Shown here one piece after another: positions 34,141 to 47,826 of a stretch of DNA of 64,000 nt. Under the pieces are notes generated by a model, which did not search any database, was not told the DNA's origin, and saw only the letters and a program-made list of their open reading frames with translations. A program made the position numbers and the translations under genes. The stretch is from the NCBI GenBank assembly GCA_004835665.1, contig RBKR01000026.1, forward strand, positions 496,001 to 560,000, in the 5' to 3' direction. Source of the stretch: Phoma sp. XZ068. Lineage: Eukaryota > Ascomycota > Dothideomycetes > Pleosporales > Didymellaceae. Position 1 is the stretch's first letter. The number at the start of each line of letters is the position of its first letter.

Positions 34141-34644
34141 TTTATTAAGTTCTTTAGAGAGATTATAGTAAAGAAGTGTTTAACCTATAAAAAGTATAAG
34201 CAGGTATACAAAGTTTATATTTATTCTAGGAAATATAGTAAATATTTAAAGTATAGGTAGTATTATAATATTTATATAATATAGTTAGAGTTTAAATATC
34301 TAGAGACTAAGAAAGAGAAGCTGCAGGCATAGATAAAAGAAAGTTATAAAGTGTAAAATAAAGCACTTAAGGCCTCTAAGAAGGTATTAAAAGAGTTATA
34401 AGTTATATACACGTGTAAAGAGTAGTTATACTAATAAATAGATTTACTTAATTATTATATAGAGGAAGTAATTATAGTAGAGGAGCAAAGTATTATTAAG
34501 TAGGAGCTAGAAGAAGAGACAATTCTCTTAGAGGGTCCTTTAGATAGACTTAGCCTAGCCTTATTGCCTAGTATATAAAGTATATTTAAGAGGTAGCTAA
34601 TTAAGGCTTAGGAAGCTAATATAGCACTTTCTAATTAGTCTTAA
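34141..34644 (+). pseudogene. opposite-strand Cys-rich/coiled-coil ORF relic of Gypsy A1
   Basis: Runs antisense to the element, between pol and the 3' LTR, tail-to-tail with the chromodomain end. The 504-nt frame is broken only by TAA/TAG. Cys codons changed to Tyr (TGT to TAT) can be inferred in a cluster KKCLTYKKYKQVYKVYIYSR, followed by KYSKYLKYRQYY. This suggests a zinc-binding N terminus. A coiled coil follows (LEFKYLETKKEKLQA, then KALKASKKVLKEL) and an acidic region (EEVIIVEEQ, QELEEETILLEGP). The second A-type copy (52,439-51,936, minus) has exactly the same 504-nt length, so the frame was kept without net indels. Function unknown; Cys assignments assume reversal of RIP. Confidence 0.6.
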
Positions 34645-37600
34645 ATTCCTTTAATAGCTACTAGTAGTTTATAAGGTTTATAGAAGGTTCCTATATATTT
34701 TCTAAATTAGGGTATCCTAACTACTTAACTAGGTATTTATTCTTGCATCCTTTCCTTTAATATTATATTATTTTTTTAACTTCCTACTTAGTCTCTTTCT
34801 TAACCTAGTAGTAGAAGTCTTTCTAGATTAGTATATTAGAGTCTACTAGTTCTAATAGTAATATATAGAATATAGGGTATATTTTAGTATTCTATAGTAG
34901 TTTAAGTTAATAGTTTACAGGGCTAATTTGCCTAGAAATAAAAAATAGTCTAACCTTAACATAATCTAGTTTTTTTATTAGTCTTTATATTTATAAGTTT
35001 TTTATAAGAAGATAGACTTTATCCCCTTTTTTTAGCTAAGGTACCTTTTTTCTTTTCTAATTAATATAAGAGATTGCTTATTACTAAGTCTTGTTAATAT
35101 TTTTAAGTAATTTCTAGTGTACTTCCTTTAGTCTTTATACTAAGGTTATTACTAAATCTATTTAGATATTACTATTAAGAGATCTTATAAAGAGATTTAG
35201 ATATCTTCTATAATTTACAAAGAATAGTGTTATACCTATTGCTTCTAATAGTTTATTATTATATATAATCTATACTATAGGTAATAGCAAAACCTAGTTG
35301 TCTTATTCCTAGTTACTATATATTCTTAGGTATATTTCTATAGTTTAGTTTGTTCTTTCTGTTTATCTGTCTGTCTGCAGATAATATATAGTTAATAGCT
35401 TTTTCTTAGTACTAATAGCTACTATAAGTATAGTCTAATAATTTAATATAAAGAGCTTATCTCTATTACTAATAATTAATTCTAGTATACTATAGTAACA
35501 GATAATCCTATCTAGAAATACTTATACAAGCTGCTCTATAGTGTAACTATATTAAAATAGTATTATTTCTACTACTTTAGTAAACCTATCTACTATAATA
35601 AAGATTAAGTTATAGGCATATTCTATAATAGGGTCCTTAGAGATTAGTAGTTGTGTAACAAAGTCTATTATAATACTTGTCTATAGTGCTGTTAGTAGCT
35701 CTATTACTTATATTTCTTTATATTTTATATAAGTACTATACTTATTTTGTTAATAATTAACATAGTTCTTAATAAATTTAGTAACCTTATCCTTTATATA
35801 GTTAAACTTATAGTGTTGTCTAATAAGTTCTATTATTTATATTATACTAGAGTGTCTATAAAGTAGGTTATTATAATATTATATAATAATTTCTATTTAA
35901 AGTTCTTCTAGTACTACTATAGGTATGCATTATTTCTATTAAACTTATATTATATTGTTAAGCTACTAAGATAGTCCTAGTAACCTATCCTTATATATCT
36001 ATAGAATAGTATGTTCCTTAATTGTTTTTTCTCCTGCAAGATTGTATTATTAACTTAGTATATTAGCTCTTGCATTGTCTTTTCCTAGAGTATATATTAT
36101 CTTAAACTTATATTGTCCTAGTAATTCTAACTATTATACCTATTAGCTGTTAAGCTTCTTAGTTATAGTAAAGTATACTAGGTTTTTATAGTCTATAAAG
36201 ATAGTAAGCTCTAAGCAGCTCTCTGCATAGATCTGCTAGTACTTTAACATGTCTACTATTACTATAAGTTCTTTATTATAAATATTATATTATTCTTCTA
36301 GTCTAGAAAACTTTCTTAAGTAATAAGCAACTAGGTGCTATTTACTATCTTATTCCTGTAATACGCATACTCCTAATACTAATCTTAAGGCATTAGTTTT
36401 AATTTATAGTAGTTTATTACTTCTAAAAGTAACTAATATTAGTAGCTTAATACACACTTACTTAAGTAATTAGAATATATCTTCCTGTTCCTACTTCTAA
36501 TAAAATAGTATATCTTTTTATATAAGCTTTATAAGCAGCAGAGCTTTCTTAGAGTAGTCCTTAATAAAGCATTAGTTAAAGTTAATAAACCTAAGGAATT
36601 CTTAGATTCCTTTAACTATTATTAGAGTTAGCTAGTCTTTAATAACTTATATTTTCTTCTTACTTATCTTAACTCTATATCTTCCTATAATATAGCTAAG
36701 AAATTCTACTTCTTCCTTATACTATTTATACTTCTCTAGTTTAAGTTAGAGGTCTACTTATCCTAAGTAGTTAAGAACTTCCTTTATATATATAATATAT
36801 TCTCTTAATATCTTTAAGTATACTAAGATATTATTAAGGTAAGCTACTACTGTCCTGTCTAGGTGTGCCCTTAGTATATTATTAACTAGTTCTTAATATA
36901 TAGCTAGCGCGTTAGTTAGCCTAAATAGTATAACTATATACTTATAAAGGCTATAATAGGTTCTAAATGCTATCTTCTATTCCTTGCCTTCCTTTATATA
37001 TATAAGGTTATATACTCCTTATAGGTCTAGTGCAGTAAAGTATTATACTCTAGCTAAGCAATCTTATAACTTAGATATATTTAGTAATAGGTACCTATTC
37101 TTAATAGTAATATTATTAAGTTTCTAATAGTTAATATATAGTTAGTTACTACTATCTTTCTTTAGTATAAAGAGAATAGGGTATCCTACAGGTAATTCTA
37201 ATTGTCTAATAAATCCCTTCTTAAGGTTCTTATTAATATACTTGCAAAGTACTTAGAGTTCCTTTTCTAATAGTCTATATATTAGCCTAAAAGTTAGTGT
37301 CTTTCCTTCCTAGAGCTTAATCTTATAATCCTAGAGTTTATACTATAGTAATACCTTTATAGTCTTCTTATTATAGAAAAGTTCTTTATAACTCTTATAT
37401 TTATCTAGGATATTAGAAGGTGCACTATTCTTCTCCTTAACTCTTACTTTATAACCTATAGGGCGTTTAGTGTCTATAGAGTTAACTACTCTATCTTAGC
37501 ATGTCTTATTTAAAAAAATATTACTAATCTTCTTCTTATCTACTAGTTATATTATAAACTATATAGGTCCTAATATAGTTATACTATATCTATATCTAAA

Positions 37601-38183
37601 TAAAAGCTTAGATATCTTCTAATTAATTCTTAGGTTGTGCTTTTATAACTAGGGGATTCCTAATATAATATTATAGATAGCTATTCTAAAGATATTAAGG
37701 GTAAATATCTCCTTATAGTTCCCTAACTTTAATAGCGCGTTAGTCTTATAAGTAACTGCAAAGTTATCTAGTATTAACTGCCTATTAGCTACTCTAAGGA
37801 TATAAGTAATCTCTTTTCTATATAATTAAAGTCTAGCTTATTTTACTATAGCTTCTAAGATATAGCTACTCTCTACTCCTAAGTCTAATATTACTATAAA
37901 TCTTTATCTATTAATAAAGATTAGTAATTTAGTAAGTAAGTCTACTCTAATAGTATTAATAGTCTTATACTAGGAGCTAGTTAGTATAGGCCTAAAAAAT
38001 ACTACTCTAGTCTAAATCTATAGACCTTTTTCTTGCTAGTATAGCATGTGTATTTCTTATTTATATATAGCTGCTACTAATATTCTTTACAGGCTTTATT
38101 AATAATTATCTATATATCTAGAATATCTTTAGGGCGTATATACCCTAGAAAGTGCAATTATATACACTTATTAAATAAGTAAT

Positions 38184-38381
38184 CTAAGTATTATACTTAT
38201 ATATACTAATACTATTCCTCCTTGTATTGTTACGTGTTAATAAGGAATATTTAGTATCTAACTTTCTTATTATAATATTTCTTATATCTATTATATAGAC
38301 ATTGCTTCTATAATATTTTATAGTAGAATAGGTTTTATTTATTAATCTTATATAATATAGTAGTTTATATTTATAGGGCAA
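38184..38381 (-). pseudogene. surviving open fragment of Gypsy A1 gag-pol
   Basis: A 65-codon frame free of stops within the protease-gag junction region of A1. It carries no intact domain and is a chance survivor of the decayed polyprotein. Confidence 0.6.
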
Positions 38382-39908
38382 TTACTAGTTAAGCAAAGTC
38401 TAGTTTATCTTTTTATAGTAGGTTGCAATTCTAGCGTTTAAGCTTAGCTACTATTATATAGTTTTATTCTACCTATTTCTAGAATATCTCTTTAGCCTAA
38501 TCTTTATTCTATAGTATACTATTTATTAGTTATTACTTAAATTAGCCTAAGGTGTTAGAGTTGTATAAGAGGTAGGCTTGTGTATGCTTAGCTTCTATTT
38601 CCTATATAGCTTATAAGAGCGTAGAGTGCTTCTTACTATTATATTATAGGTATTCTTTAAGTAGTTCTAGAGTAAGTTGTCTATAGACAGCATTATATAA
38701 TTTATTATTACCTTGCCTAATATTTTTATTATACTCCTGTATTATTAGCTTGTCCTTAGAATCTAAAGTCTGTATAGTATAAGATTTATAATATAGTGTC
38801 TTAGGCCTAGTATAGATTTCTAGGATCCTAGGTATAGTCTTGTATATATATTCTAGCTTAGAGTCTATAAGAAGTTATCTAATTTCTTTAGTAAGAATTT
38901 TCTATTTACTAGTATCTATATCCTTATTATATAAGGCGTAGGTAATAATATTAATCTATTAGAAGACCTTGTTCTTTAAACAACAGTTCTTAGTAAAATA
39001 TCCTAGCTTACTATAATTATAGCAGTTCCTGCTCTTATTCCTATTATTATATCCTTTATTCTTTTTATTCTAATATAGTATAGTAGTAGGTTCTTTATAG
39101 ATATTAGACAGGTCTATTACCTTAGGTCTATAGTATCTATTCTAGGTATTACTATAGATTCTATATTCTATATTAAGGCAATAGCTATTTCTATAGCCTC
39201 TATAGTAGGTATTACTGCACTATTAGTTGTATAGTAGTTAAGGTAACTAGGTTATAACTTAAGTATATAAGTTGTTGTGCAACTCTTATTAAAGTTTATA
39301 GAGTTAAATATTAATATTAATAGCTTTGCTAGTAAGGTTGTTAAGGGTGTTAAGCTTTATACTAGTATATATAAGTTCCTCCTTAACTTTAGGCTTTAGT
39401 CCTTATTAAAATATTATTATTAGTATAGTATTATTCTAGTCTATATTATAGGCTAAAGCCTAGAACTCTATAGCATAGTTAGTAGCTAAGGTAGTCTAAC
39501 AAATATACTATATACTATATCTAGCAATAACTAGTGCATTAGAGACTCTAAAGATTTGTTAAATCTTGTCTTTAAAGTATCTAAAGTTATTAAGCTATAT
39601 ATTATCTTTAAGGGATATAGTGTTAATTATCTTATTCTGTATAAAGGGCTTAATCTATTTAAATACATTACCTTGCATATAGGAAGCTACTAGTTTAACC
39701 TTCTAATTCTTATTAATAGTTATACCTTAGAAGGTAAAGAAGAGGTTAAACTAGAGTAGCTAGTTCTTAAGCTTAGATTAATCTCTATAGTAAAGGTCTA
39801 GTTTAGCAACCTTAAGTCTATAACTTACTAGTCCTGTATTAGTTATAGTAAGGGTGCTATTAATAATATAATCTTTTAATATATTGCTTATTTTTAGGGT
39901 GTTTAAAA

Positions 39909-40452
39909 TATTAAGGTTATATCCTAAGCAAAGCTTATAAATACTTCTAAGGTTAGTTCTCTAGAATAAATAGATGTGCAGTAGATTATAGAGAGTATAG
40001 ATACTTAGTAAAACACTATAGTAACTATAGGTAATAATAAGTAGTATAGAGTAGACTATCTATCTTAAAGGTTAGGTTATAGTAAAGAGTATAGATAGTT
40101 AATCTGTCTATCTTAACGTGTAGGTAGAGATTCTAATAATAAAGTATATTAATTAGGTTAAACATACTGCTATAAGGGCAGTGTTCCTAGTTGCTATATA
40201 CTAAGGAGATATATATAGTGCTTAGTATTGTAATAGCTACTAATTGCACTAATTATTAATTATACTAATTACTAATTACACTAATTGCGCTAAGACTAAT
40301 TATAATACGTGACTTTATATTATTACCTAAGTAGTAACTAATAACACTTATTATTTATGCTTACTTATAATACTTTCTTCTATGTAGTTTAACTATACTA
40401 TACTTAGCCTGTAATTATTAACCTTTGTTTAGTGTTCCCTAGGATTATAACA
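39909..40452 (-). repeat. 5' LTR of Gypsy A1 (544 bp)
   Basis: Ends GGATTATAACA on the plus strand, so the minus-strand LTR begins with canonical TGTTATAATCC. It starts TATTAAGGTTATATCC like the partner LTR, and CTTTT follows directly. Confidence 0.92.
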
Positions 40453-41827
40453 CTTTTCTATAATAATACTATATTATATATAATTTACTATATACCTTTA
40501 CTTAGCTAGTAAATCTTTTTATCTATTAAGCTTATAGAGAACCTATAATAATTTTAGATTCTCTATTAAATAAGTATAGCCTATACTTTAATTTTATAGG
40601 TATTATATAGTATTTATACCTTTTATATACTCTATATTTATAGTAATAGTTCTAAAGTCTATAACCTTATATTAAGCTTTAATAGAATAGCTTCTAAGTT
40701 ATATAGAACTAGCCTTATACCTCTAAAGCCTACTTTTATATTCTCTACTATTAAAGACTATTTAAAAGCTAGCTTAAATACTTAGAGAAAGGTTTCTTTA
40801 CTAATAAAATATATATAGTTATATACTAAGGCTAAGATCTAGTTACTATATCTATACTTTAATAGTATAAAACAACCTATATTAAGAAGTTATAATAGAT
40901 ATAATAAATATAGAGATATATAGAGAAGGATAATTTTCTTCTCCTTATAAAGATTCTAGAATTTAAGCAAGCTATAGCTTTTATAGCTATTAATTATAAG
41001 TAGCTAGTATATACCTATAGCGCTTAACTTTATATACTTATTAAAGTACTACAACTAGGTAAAAGTAAGCTAGTTATTAGTCTAGCTATTAGAGCTTACT
41101 TTAAGAATCTAATTATATAGTAGGTTTTTAAACTAAATATTAATAAGTATACTACCTATAAAGATAATAAAGAGTAGAAGTAGGTAACCTATAGCTCTAA
41201 TACCTTAGATAATAGTAACCTACTTATAGTTCTCTAGCTAGATTATCTTCTTTTTCCCTAATCTTTCTAAGCTTATAATAACTATTTATAATAAAACCTT
41301 ACCTATTATAAAGCTAGTCTTATTAAAGTTATATATATTATTGTCTATAATCTTCTATTTCTATTTTATTACCTCTACTAAGCTAAACTAGTATAGAATA
41401 GCTATAGAGTTCTTATAGGTAGCTTGCTAATAGTTATATAGATAGCTCTAGTATATTTAAAGCTTAAGAGTTTACTTAATAAAGTTATTAACCTAGTTCT
41501 TACTAATAGAGTTACTATTATATATTCTAAAAAGTCTATTTACTATCTCTTATATATAGGACTTTAAAGGTGTAAATCCTTATATAGACTACTTAATAAT
41601 CCTTTAGACTATAGCCTTCTCTTCTAGTCTTATTAGGCGCTTTAAGTTTACTTTATAGTTATATTATATATACTTTCTAGTATATTAGTCTATAAAAGTG
41701 CTTTAAAGTACTTTATATATAGTTATAGCTTAATTAATACTTTAAATATGTTGTGTATTAATATTAAAGATAGTAAGCTATATATTAGCTTTAGTATAGA
41801 TATTTTAAGTTAGTTATTATTAAGATA

Positions 41828-41870
41828 TTATATAATAGTTTAGCGCAGGTAGTATACTAGTTAGGTATTA
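41828..41870. repeat. right terminal inverted repeat of Fot1-like element
   Basis: The reverse complement reads GTAATACCTAACTAGTATAC and continues like the left copy. It is followed directly by TA, the target duplication. Confidence 0.88.
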
Positions 41871-41874
41871 CTAA

Positions 41875-42376
41875 CTATTATAATCTACTTATAACTAGCT
41901 AACTAGAATACTAACAGCCTTAGATACTAATAGCTTTAATATAATAATTATATAAGGCTTTCTATATAGCATAGTTATAGTATAGTTTTATTATAGGTTA
42001 TATAATAAGCTTACTTCTTAGCAAGTAAGCTAGGTAGACTATATATAAGGGCTTATATAGCTTATATTAAGCTTAGTAATCTTAGCTTATATAGCTTATA
42101 GTAAGCTAGGTAAGCTACTATAATTATTATAGTATATAGTAATTAGAAACACTGCCCTTATAGTATTATATTTAACCTTATTAATTAACTTTATTATTAG
42201 AACTTAACCTAACTTTTAAGCTAGATAGATTAACTATCTATACTACTTATTATTAACTCTATAGTTACTATAGTGTTTTACTAGGTATCTATACTAACCC
42301 CTTCTATACTAGCACTTATTCTAGAGAACTAATATTAGAAGTATTTATAAGCTTTACTTAGTTTATAACTATAATA
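41875..42376 (+). repeat. 5' LTR of Gypsy C fragment (502 bp)
   Basis: Begins TATTATAATC and ends ACTATAATA. The last about 270 bp resemble the other Gypsy LTRs, but the first about 230 bp (U3) are distinct, which defines a separate subfamily. It starts only 4 bp beyond the Fot1-like element. Confidence 0.8.
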
Positions 42377-43403
42377 TTTTAAATACCTCTAAGATAAGTA
42401 CTACTTTAGAAACTAGAGTTACTTCTACTAGCTTATACTCTAATATTAATATAATAAAAGGAACTATTACTACTAATACTATTAATATTAAGCAGCCTAA
42501 TCTCTATAAGGGAGACTATAGTAAGCTAGATAACTAGTTAATATAATAGAACCTATTTTTTATATTCTAAGGAGACAAGGTAGAGGCTAAGAAAAGAGTT
42601 ACCTTAGTAGCAAGCTATATATATAGAAAAGTATTTACTTAGATTAAACCTTTTATTTAACTCTATAGCAAGGATAATACTCCTAATAAAGTTAATATAT
42701 AGATAGAAGACTTTAATACCTTTAAGGATAAGATCTATCTAATCTTTAGAGTTTTAAACAAACCTACTATTACTAGATAAGATATCTAATATATTTATTA
42801 AACCTAATCTACTACTAATTATACTACTAAGTTCTAGTAACTTATAGCTAATATAGACTAGAATAACACTATATTAACTATAATATTTTATTAAGGACTT
42901 AAACCTAAAGTAAAGAAAGAACTAATATATACTAGTATAAGTATAGAAACCTTAGATAACCTTATTAATATAGCAATTAACCTTAATATTAAACTATATA
43001 AGCTCTAATAAGAGCTATATAATAATCTATATACTTAAGCTATAGGCTAGCTATCTTAACTATAATATAACTAATAGAATAACTATACTTATTATAGTAA
43101 CTATAAAAATAACTACTAACCTAATATAGGTTACTATATTTATAGTAATACTTAGAGTAGGTACTATAGACCTAAGATAATAAACCTATCTAATATAAAT
43201 AAGGGACTAATAACTATAAAACTATAATAGAATAAAAAGAAAGAATATAATAATAATAAGAGTAATAAGGACTAGACCTATTATAACTATAGTAAACTAG
43301 GCTACTTTACTAGAGACTATTACTAGAATAAAGTATTCTAATAGATTAATATATTAGCTAGTAGGCTAGAAGGCAAGGATACTAGTAATAAATAGGAGAT
43401 TCT
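41875..43403 (+). mobile_element. Gypsy subfamily C, 5' fragment (LTR + gag)
   Basis: An LTR (41,875-42,376, 502 bp) is followed by a gag region similar to those at 53,446 and 60,259. It includes a zinc-knuckle relic near 43,276-43,320 (TYYNYSKLGYFTRDYY for CxxCxxxGHxxxxC). The sequence stops at GGAGATTCT (43,403), where the Copia LTR begins. The remaining gag-pol does not continue on the other side of the Copia, where a different subfamily is found. Confidence 0.82.
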
Positions 43404-44024
43404 TATAAAGAAAGTAGGTAGGGGGGTAATAAATATAAATAACTACTTTCTTCCTCTTCTTAGTAAGGGACCTAGATTACTAGGAAAAGATATTAATAAT
43501 ATAATTTAGCTTTATATTATAAAGCTAAATAATAGTATAGTTATATATTATACTATTATAGACAAGTAGTATAATATAGTCTTATAGCATAAGCAAATAA
43601 TAGAATATATTACTAGAGTTGCTAGGTACTTTCTAAATACTAGAGATATACTACTATATATATCTATAGTATTTAGCTATTTAGCCTTAGTAAAGAGTAA
43701 GATTTATAACAATATACTATTTAACTCCTTTAACTCCTAAGGATTTATAATATAAGAATAGTAATCTTTAATACTATTTGTTACTCCTCTTTTTAGTTTC
43801 TTACCCCTCTTTAGTAGTTAGAGCTAAAAGTAACACTATTACTAAAAGTTCCCTTGGCCTAAATACTAGGCCTAATTAGGTAATTTATACCTAATTATAA
43901 CTACCTATACTAGGGGAATAATATTCTACTTTTAAATATACACTATACCTAATAGGGAAATAAATAAATAAGAATATACTTAACTTTACTAAAGTGTTTT
44001 TCTAAGTTACTTAGTAACTTTACA
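43404..44024 (-). repeat. 3' LTR of the Copia element (621 bp)
   Basis: The minus strand begins TGTAAAG and ends CTTTCTTTATA. Compared with the other LTR I noticed about ten differences, all transitions. Confidence 0.92.
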
Positions 44025-47000
44025 CACCCCCTTAATTATTTTAGTTATTTCTCTTATTTAATAGTTAGAATAGCTTATATTATAGTATAGAGTATAGCAA
44101 TATATAATATAACTTATTTTAACTTTAGTCTTTTATAGTAGAAATATCTACTAAGCTAATTTTACTAGTAAAGTCTTGTAGTTTATTAATACTAGTTAGT
44201 TTTGTTAGATTGTTAGCTAGTATAGTACTAGTATTTTTGTATACTAGATTTATACTATTATTTAGTAGATTTTCTCTAACAAAGTGATATATTATATTAA
44301 CATGCTTAGTTCTAGCATGGTATATAGGGTTTTTTGCTAGTTCTATAGCACTTAAACTATCTGTTTTAATAGTATTTAGAGTATTAAATATATTATTAAA
44401 CTCTTTAGATATATTACTATTAAAGAATAGTTCTTTTATAATATTTTATAGGTATATAGACTCTTTAGTAGCTTCTTTTAAGGCTATATATTCGGCTTCT
44501 GCAGAGCTTAAAGCTACTATTTTTTATAGTTTAGAAATCTAACTAATAGTAATATTATTATTACTAGTATTAAGTAAGAATATATTTCCTATTGTAGATT
44601 TTCTAGAGTCTATATTACCCCCCTAATCTGCGTCTGATATACCTACTAAATTAATTAATTTAGTAGTATATTTAGTAGATTGTTTAATAGATAAATCTAA
44701 ACCTAGTTCTTTAGTCTTTAATAAATAACTAAAGATATTATTTAGGTATTTATAGTGTTCTAAGCTAGAATTAGACATAAATCTAGCTAGATAATTAACA
44801 CTATATACTAAATCAGGTCTAGTAAATATAGTTAAGTATATTAAGCTTCTTATTTCTTGTTAGAATTTCTTAATTATACTACTTTGTTCTAGAAATCTTT
44901 CTAGTTTTATACCTATAGGTATAGGGATACTTTTAGGTTTATTATTAAGTTTATTAAACTTAACAAGTATCTTATTTATAAAGTTTCTTTGTGTTATTAT
45001 TAAGGATTTCTTCTTTCTATCCCTTATAATTTCTACTCCTAGAAACTCTTTAATTTCTCCTAAGTTAGTTATTTCTAACTTAGATATAGAACTTAGTTCT
45101 TTATATAGATTATTAACTAGTATAATATTGCTAGCAAATACTAGAATATTATTAACATGTGTTGCTAGAACAATAGGTTTACTAGTATGTATAAATATAC
45201 TATTATCTATTTTTAGGCTTTTAAAACCTATTTGTTCTAGTATTCTAGTAAGAAATAATTGCTATTGTCTACTAGCTTGTTTTAATCTATATAGAGCTTT
45301 ATTTAATCTATAAGTTATATTAGAATATTCTTTATTCTTTATACTTATATTAATTAAATCTATAAGCTCTTTGTCTATAGTATTTTTTAAAGTATTACTT
45401 AGTATATACTCTTCTAATCCTATAGGTAGTTGTAGATATATATTATCTATATCTATATTTGCATTGGGAAAAGCTTGTTTTATATCCCAAGTATATATTT
45501 CCTAATCTAAATAATTAAATATAGATAATAATAATCTTATTAGGCTTGGTTTAGAAGTAGAAGCAAAGGTTTCTTTATAATTAATATTATATTTTTGTAG
45601 AAATCCTTTAGCTACCTACCTAGCCTTATATTTTCTAATAGTATTATCTAGATTATACTTTTTAGTTAAAACCTATCTACCTTGTATAATAGGTATATTT
45701 TTAGGTTTTATAGTAATATCCTAAGTATTACTTCTTATTAGATCTTCTATTTCTAATTGCATAGCTTTTAGATATAGATCTTTATCTTTACTTAGTAATA
45801 CCTGCTTATAGCTATTAGGTTCTTTAATAATACTATTATTATTAGAGACAATTAGAATATTCTCTAGTATAGAGTTTTTATAGAGAGATTTCTAATCTTG
45901 TTTATTATTAACCTCTACTATAGTATTTAGAATTATTTCTTCTATAGAATTAGACTTAGTATCTTCTATTATTATAGGTTTTTCTTTAATAATAGTAGTA
46001 TTATTAGCTAATTTATCCTCTAAAAATTTGTCTATAGAATCCTAGGTAGGTTTATTTATATTACTAGTATTATTCTTATTTTTTAAGTTTAAACTAGTAA
46101 ATACTTCTTGTATATTAGTATTATTATTAGGCTTATAATAATAGCCTTCTATAATAATACAATCTCTAGTAGTTATAGTCTTATTACTAGTAGGATTATA
46201 TAGCTTATATATATTCTTTCCTATAAATCCTACTAGATAATAAGCACTAGCTCTAGAGTCTAGCTTTTTAGTAAAATTACTAGGTTCTTTATAGTAGGTT
46301 AAAGAACTAAAAACTCTAATATTATTTATATTAGGTTTTTCTTTATATTTAAAATAGTAAGGGGTATTAAAATCTATAGAACTACTAGGAGTTCTATTAT
46401 ATAAATAGGTAGCTGTTAATATAGCTTCCCCCTATAAGTATCTAGGTAAATTACTAGTAATTAATAAAGCTCTTACTTTATTAAGTAATATTCTATTAAT
46501 TATTTCTGCTATACTATTTTGCTTAGGTGTATAGGGGGCAGAATATCTAGTACTTATACCTTTACTAGTTAGATAACTATCTAATTCCTTAGATTTAAAC
46601 TTATTATCTAACTATAGAGCTTTTACTCTATTATTATTAAAAACCTCTATAGAATTAGAGTTATTAGTTACTTCTAACTCTAATTCTACTATAGTAGACT
46701 TAATAATATCTATAGTACTTTTTCTAGTCTTTAGTAGCTTTACTACTAAGTACTTAGTAAAGCTATCTCTAAAAGTAATATAGTATTTAAATCTTCTAAA
46801 GGTTTTAGGCCTTATAGGTCCTCCTATATCTATATATAATAAATCTAGATAGCCTTTTACTTTAGTACTAGAGGTTTTATTAATATTTTTAGTTAATTTA
46901 GATTATATACAAGTTATATAATCTTTTAAACTAATAGAGGCTATTTCTATATCCTCTATATTAATAAAATCTACTTTAGTAGAGTCTAGTAATTTCTTAA

Positions 47001-47622
47001 TAGCACTAAGATTAATATATCCTAATCTTCTATGTGCTAAGTCTATAGTATTATTATTAATAACTATAGTTTCTTTACTAGTATTAGTATTAGTATTATT
47101 ACTAGTACTATTATTATTAAGATCTATAGAATCTTCTATAGTAATATCTTCTTCTTCTTCTATAGTATTAAGAATAGTTAGTTCTTTATTTCTATAGCTA
47201 TTAGGTATAACTTTATTACTACTAGTTTTAAAATAACTAACTCCTTTCTTATAGCTACCTTTAGCTAGTAAGTTATTATTTATAGTAGTAATATAGCAAC
47301 TATTCTTATTAAATAGTAGATTATACCCTTTAGAAGTAATTAAATTTAGGCTTAGTAGATTAACTCCTAGTTTTAGAATAAATAAAACATTAGTTAACTT
47401 AACTAGTTTACTAGTACTAGTAAAAACTAAGTTTATATCCCCTATACCTGTTACTTTAATAGATTTATTAGTATTTCCCTACTTTATAGAGATAGAAGTA
47501 GGTTTAATACTAGTAAATAACTCTTTAATATAGCAAGTGTATATAGTAGCTCTAGAATCTAGTATAAAGTCTATAGTATTACTACTATAAGTATTAATAT
47601 TACTAGTAGAAGTAACTAATAC

Positions 47623-47826
47623 TTATTCCTCTATACTAGTGTTGTTAATTATTTTATTATAGTTATTATCCTTTTCTTTTCTTAGATTAGGATATTTCTT
47701 ATAGCAAGTAGATTCTTTATATCCCTTATATAAGCAATAGCTATACTTTAAATCTTTATTTGCTTTAGATTTAGCGTTAATACTATTACTTTTACTAATA
47801 TTTCTAGTATTAGTATTTAGAGACAT
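47623..47826 (-). pseudogene. Copia gag fragment with zinc knuckle
   Basis: An open 67-codon frame inside the Copia gag. It reads YSYCLYKGYKESTCYKKYPN, corresponding to a CCHC knuckle (C-x2-C-x4-H-x4-C) in which the first Cys and the His are now Tyr. The Lys/Asn-rich flanks are typical of Copia nucleocapsid. Confidence 0.75.

Larger units (their letters stand above)
33451..40457 (-). mobile_element. full-length Ty3/Gypsy chromovirus A1 with CTTTT target duplication
   Basis: Element 33,456-40,452 (6,997 bp) lies on the minus strand, flanked by CTTTT at 33,451-55 and 40,453-57. LTRs are 544 bp each. Reading from 40,452 downward: 5' LTR, gag with a degenerate zinc knuckle (about 38,965-39,020), protease (LDLGVESSYI for LDSGAESSYI, about 37,880), reverse transcriptase (about 36,520-37,430, with AYLNN in place of YxDD), RNase H (about 36,080-36,420), integrase (about 34,900-36,000), chromodomain (about 34,650-34,760, motif GYPNL at its core), 3' LTR. 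Nearly every frame is broken by TAA/TAG at former Gln/Trp codons. It inserted into the Fot1-like element. An opposite-strand frame (34,141-34,644) sits between chromodomain and 3' LTR. Confidence 0.92.
33099..41870 (-). mobile_element. Fot1/pogo-type DNA transposon, degenerate, split by a Gypsy element
   Basis: Terminal inverted repeats of about 43 bp start GTAATACCTAACTAGT at 33,099 and end at 41,870. The two copies differ only by GC-to-AT at two positions. TA dinucleotides flank both ends (33,097-98 and 41,871-72), as expected for Tc1/mariner-pogo elements. Without the inserted Gypsy (33,456-40,452 plus its 5-bp duplication) the element is about 1.77 kb, near the usual Fot1 size. On the minus strand of about 40,860-41,500 a broken transposase reads VTIIQGIRAIG, LFIIFIG, TNNQLTFTQLQQYFNKYIK, YQLLIINSYKSYSLLKF and LLQLLNIGCF. 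This follows Fot1/pogo DDE transposases with stops at former Gln and Trp codons and lost acidic residues. Not functional. Confidence 0.85.

Noticed and set aside
45128..45313. 61-codon plus-strand frame in the AT-rich block
   Set aside because: Antisense to the Copia reverse transcriptase; no independent coding evidence.
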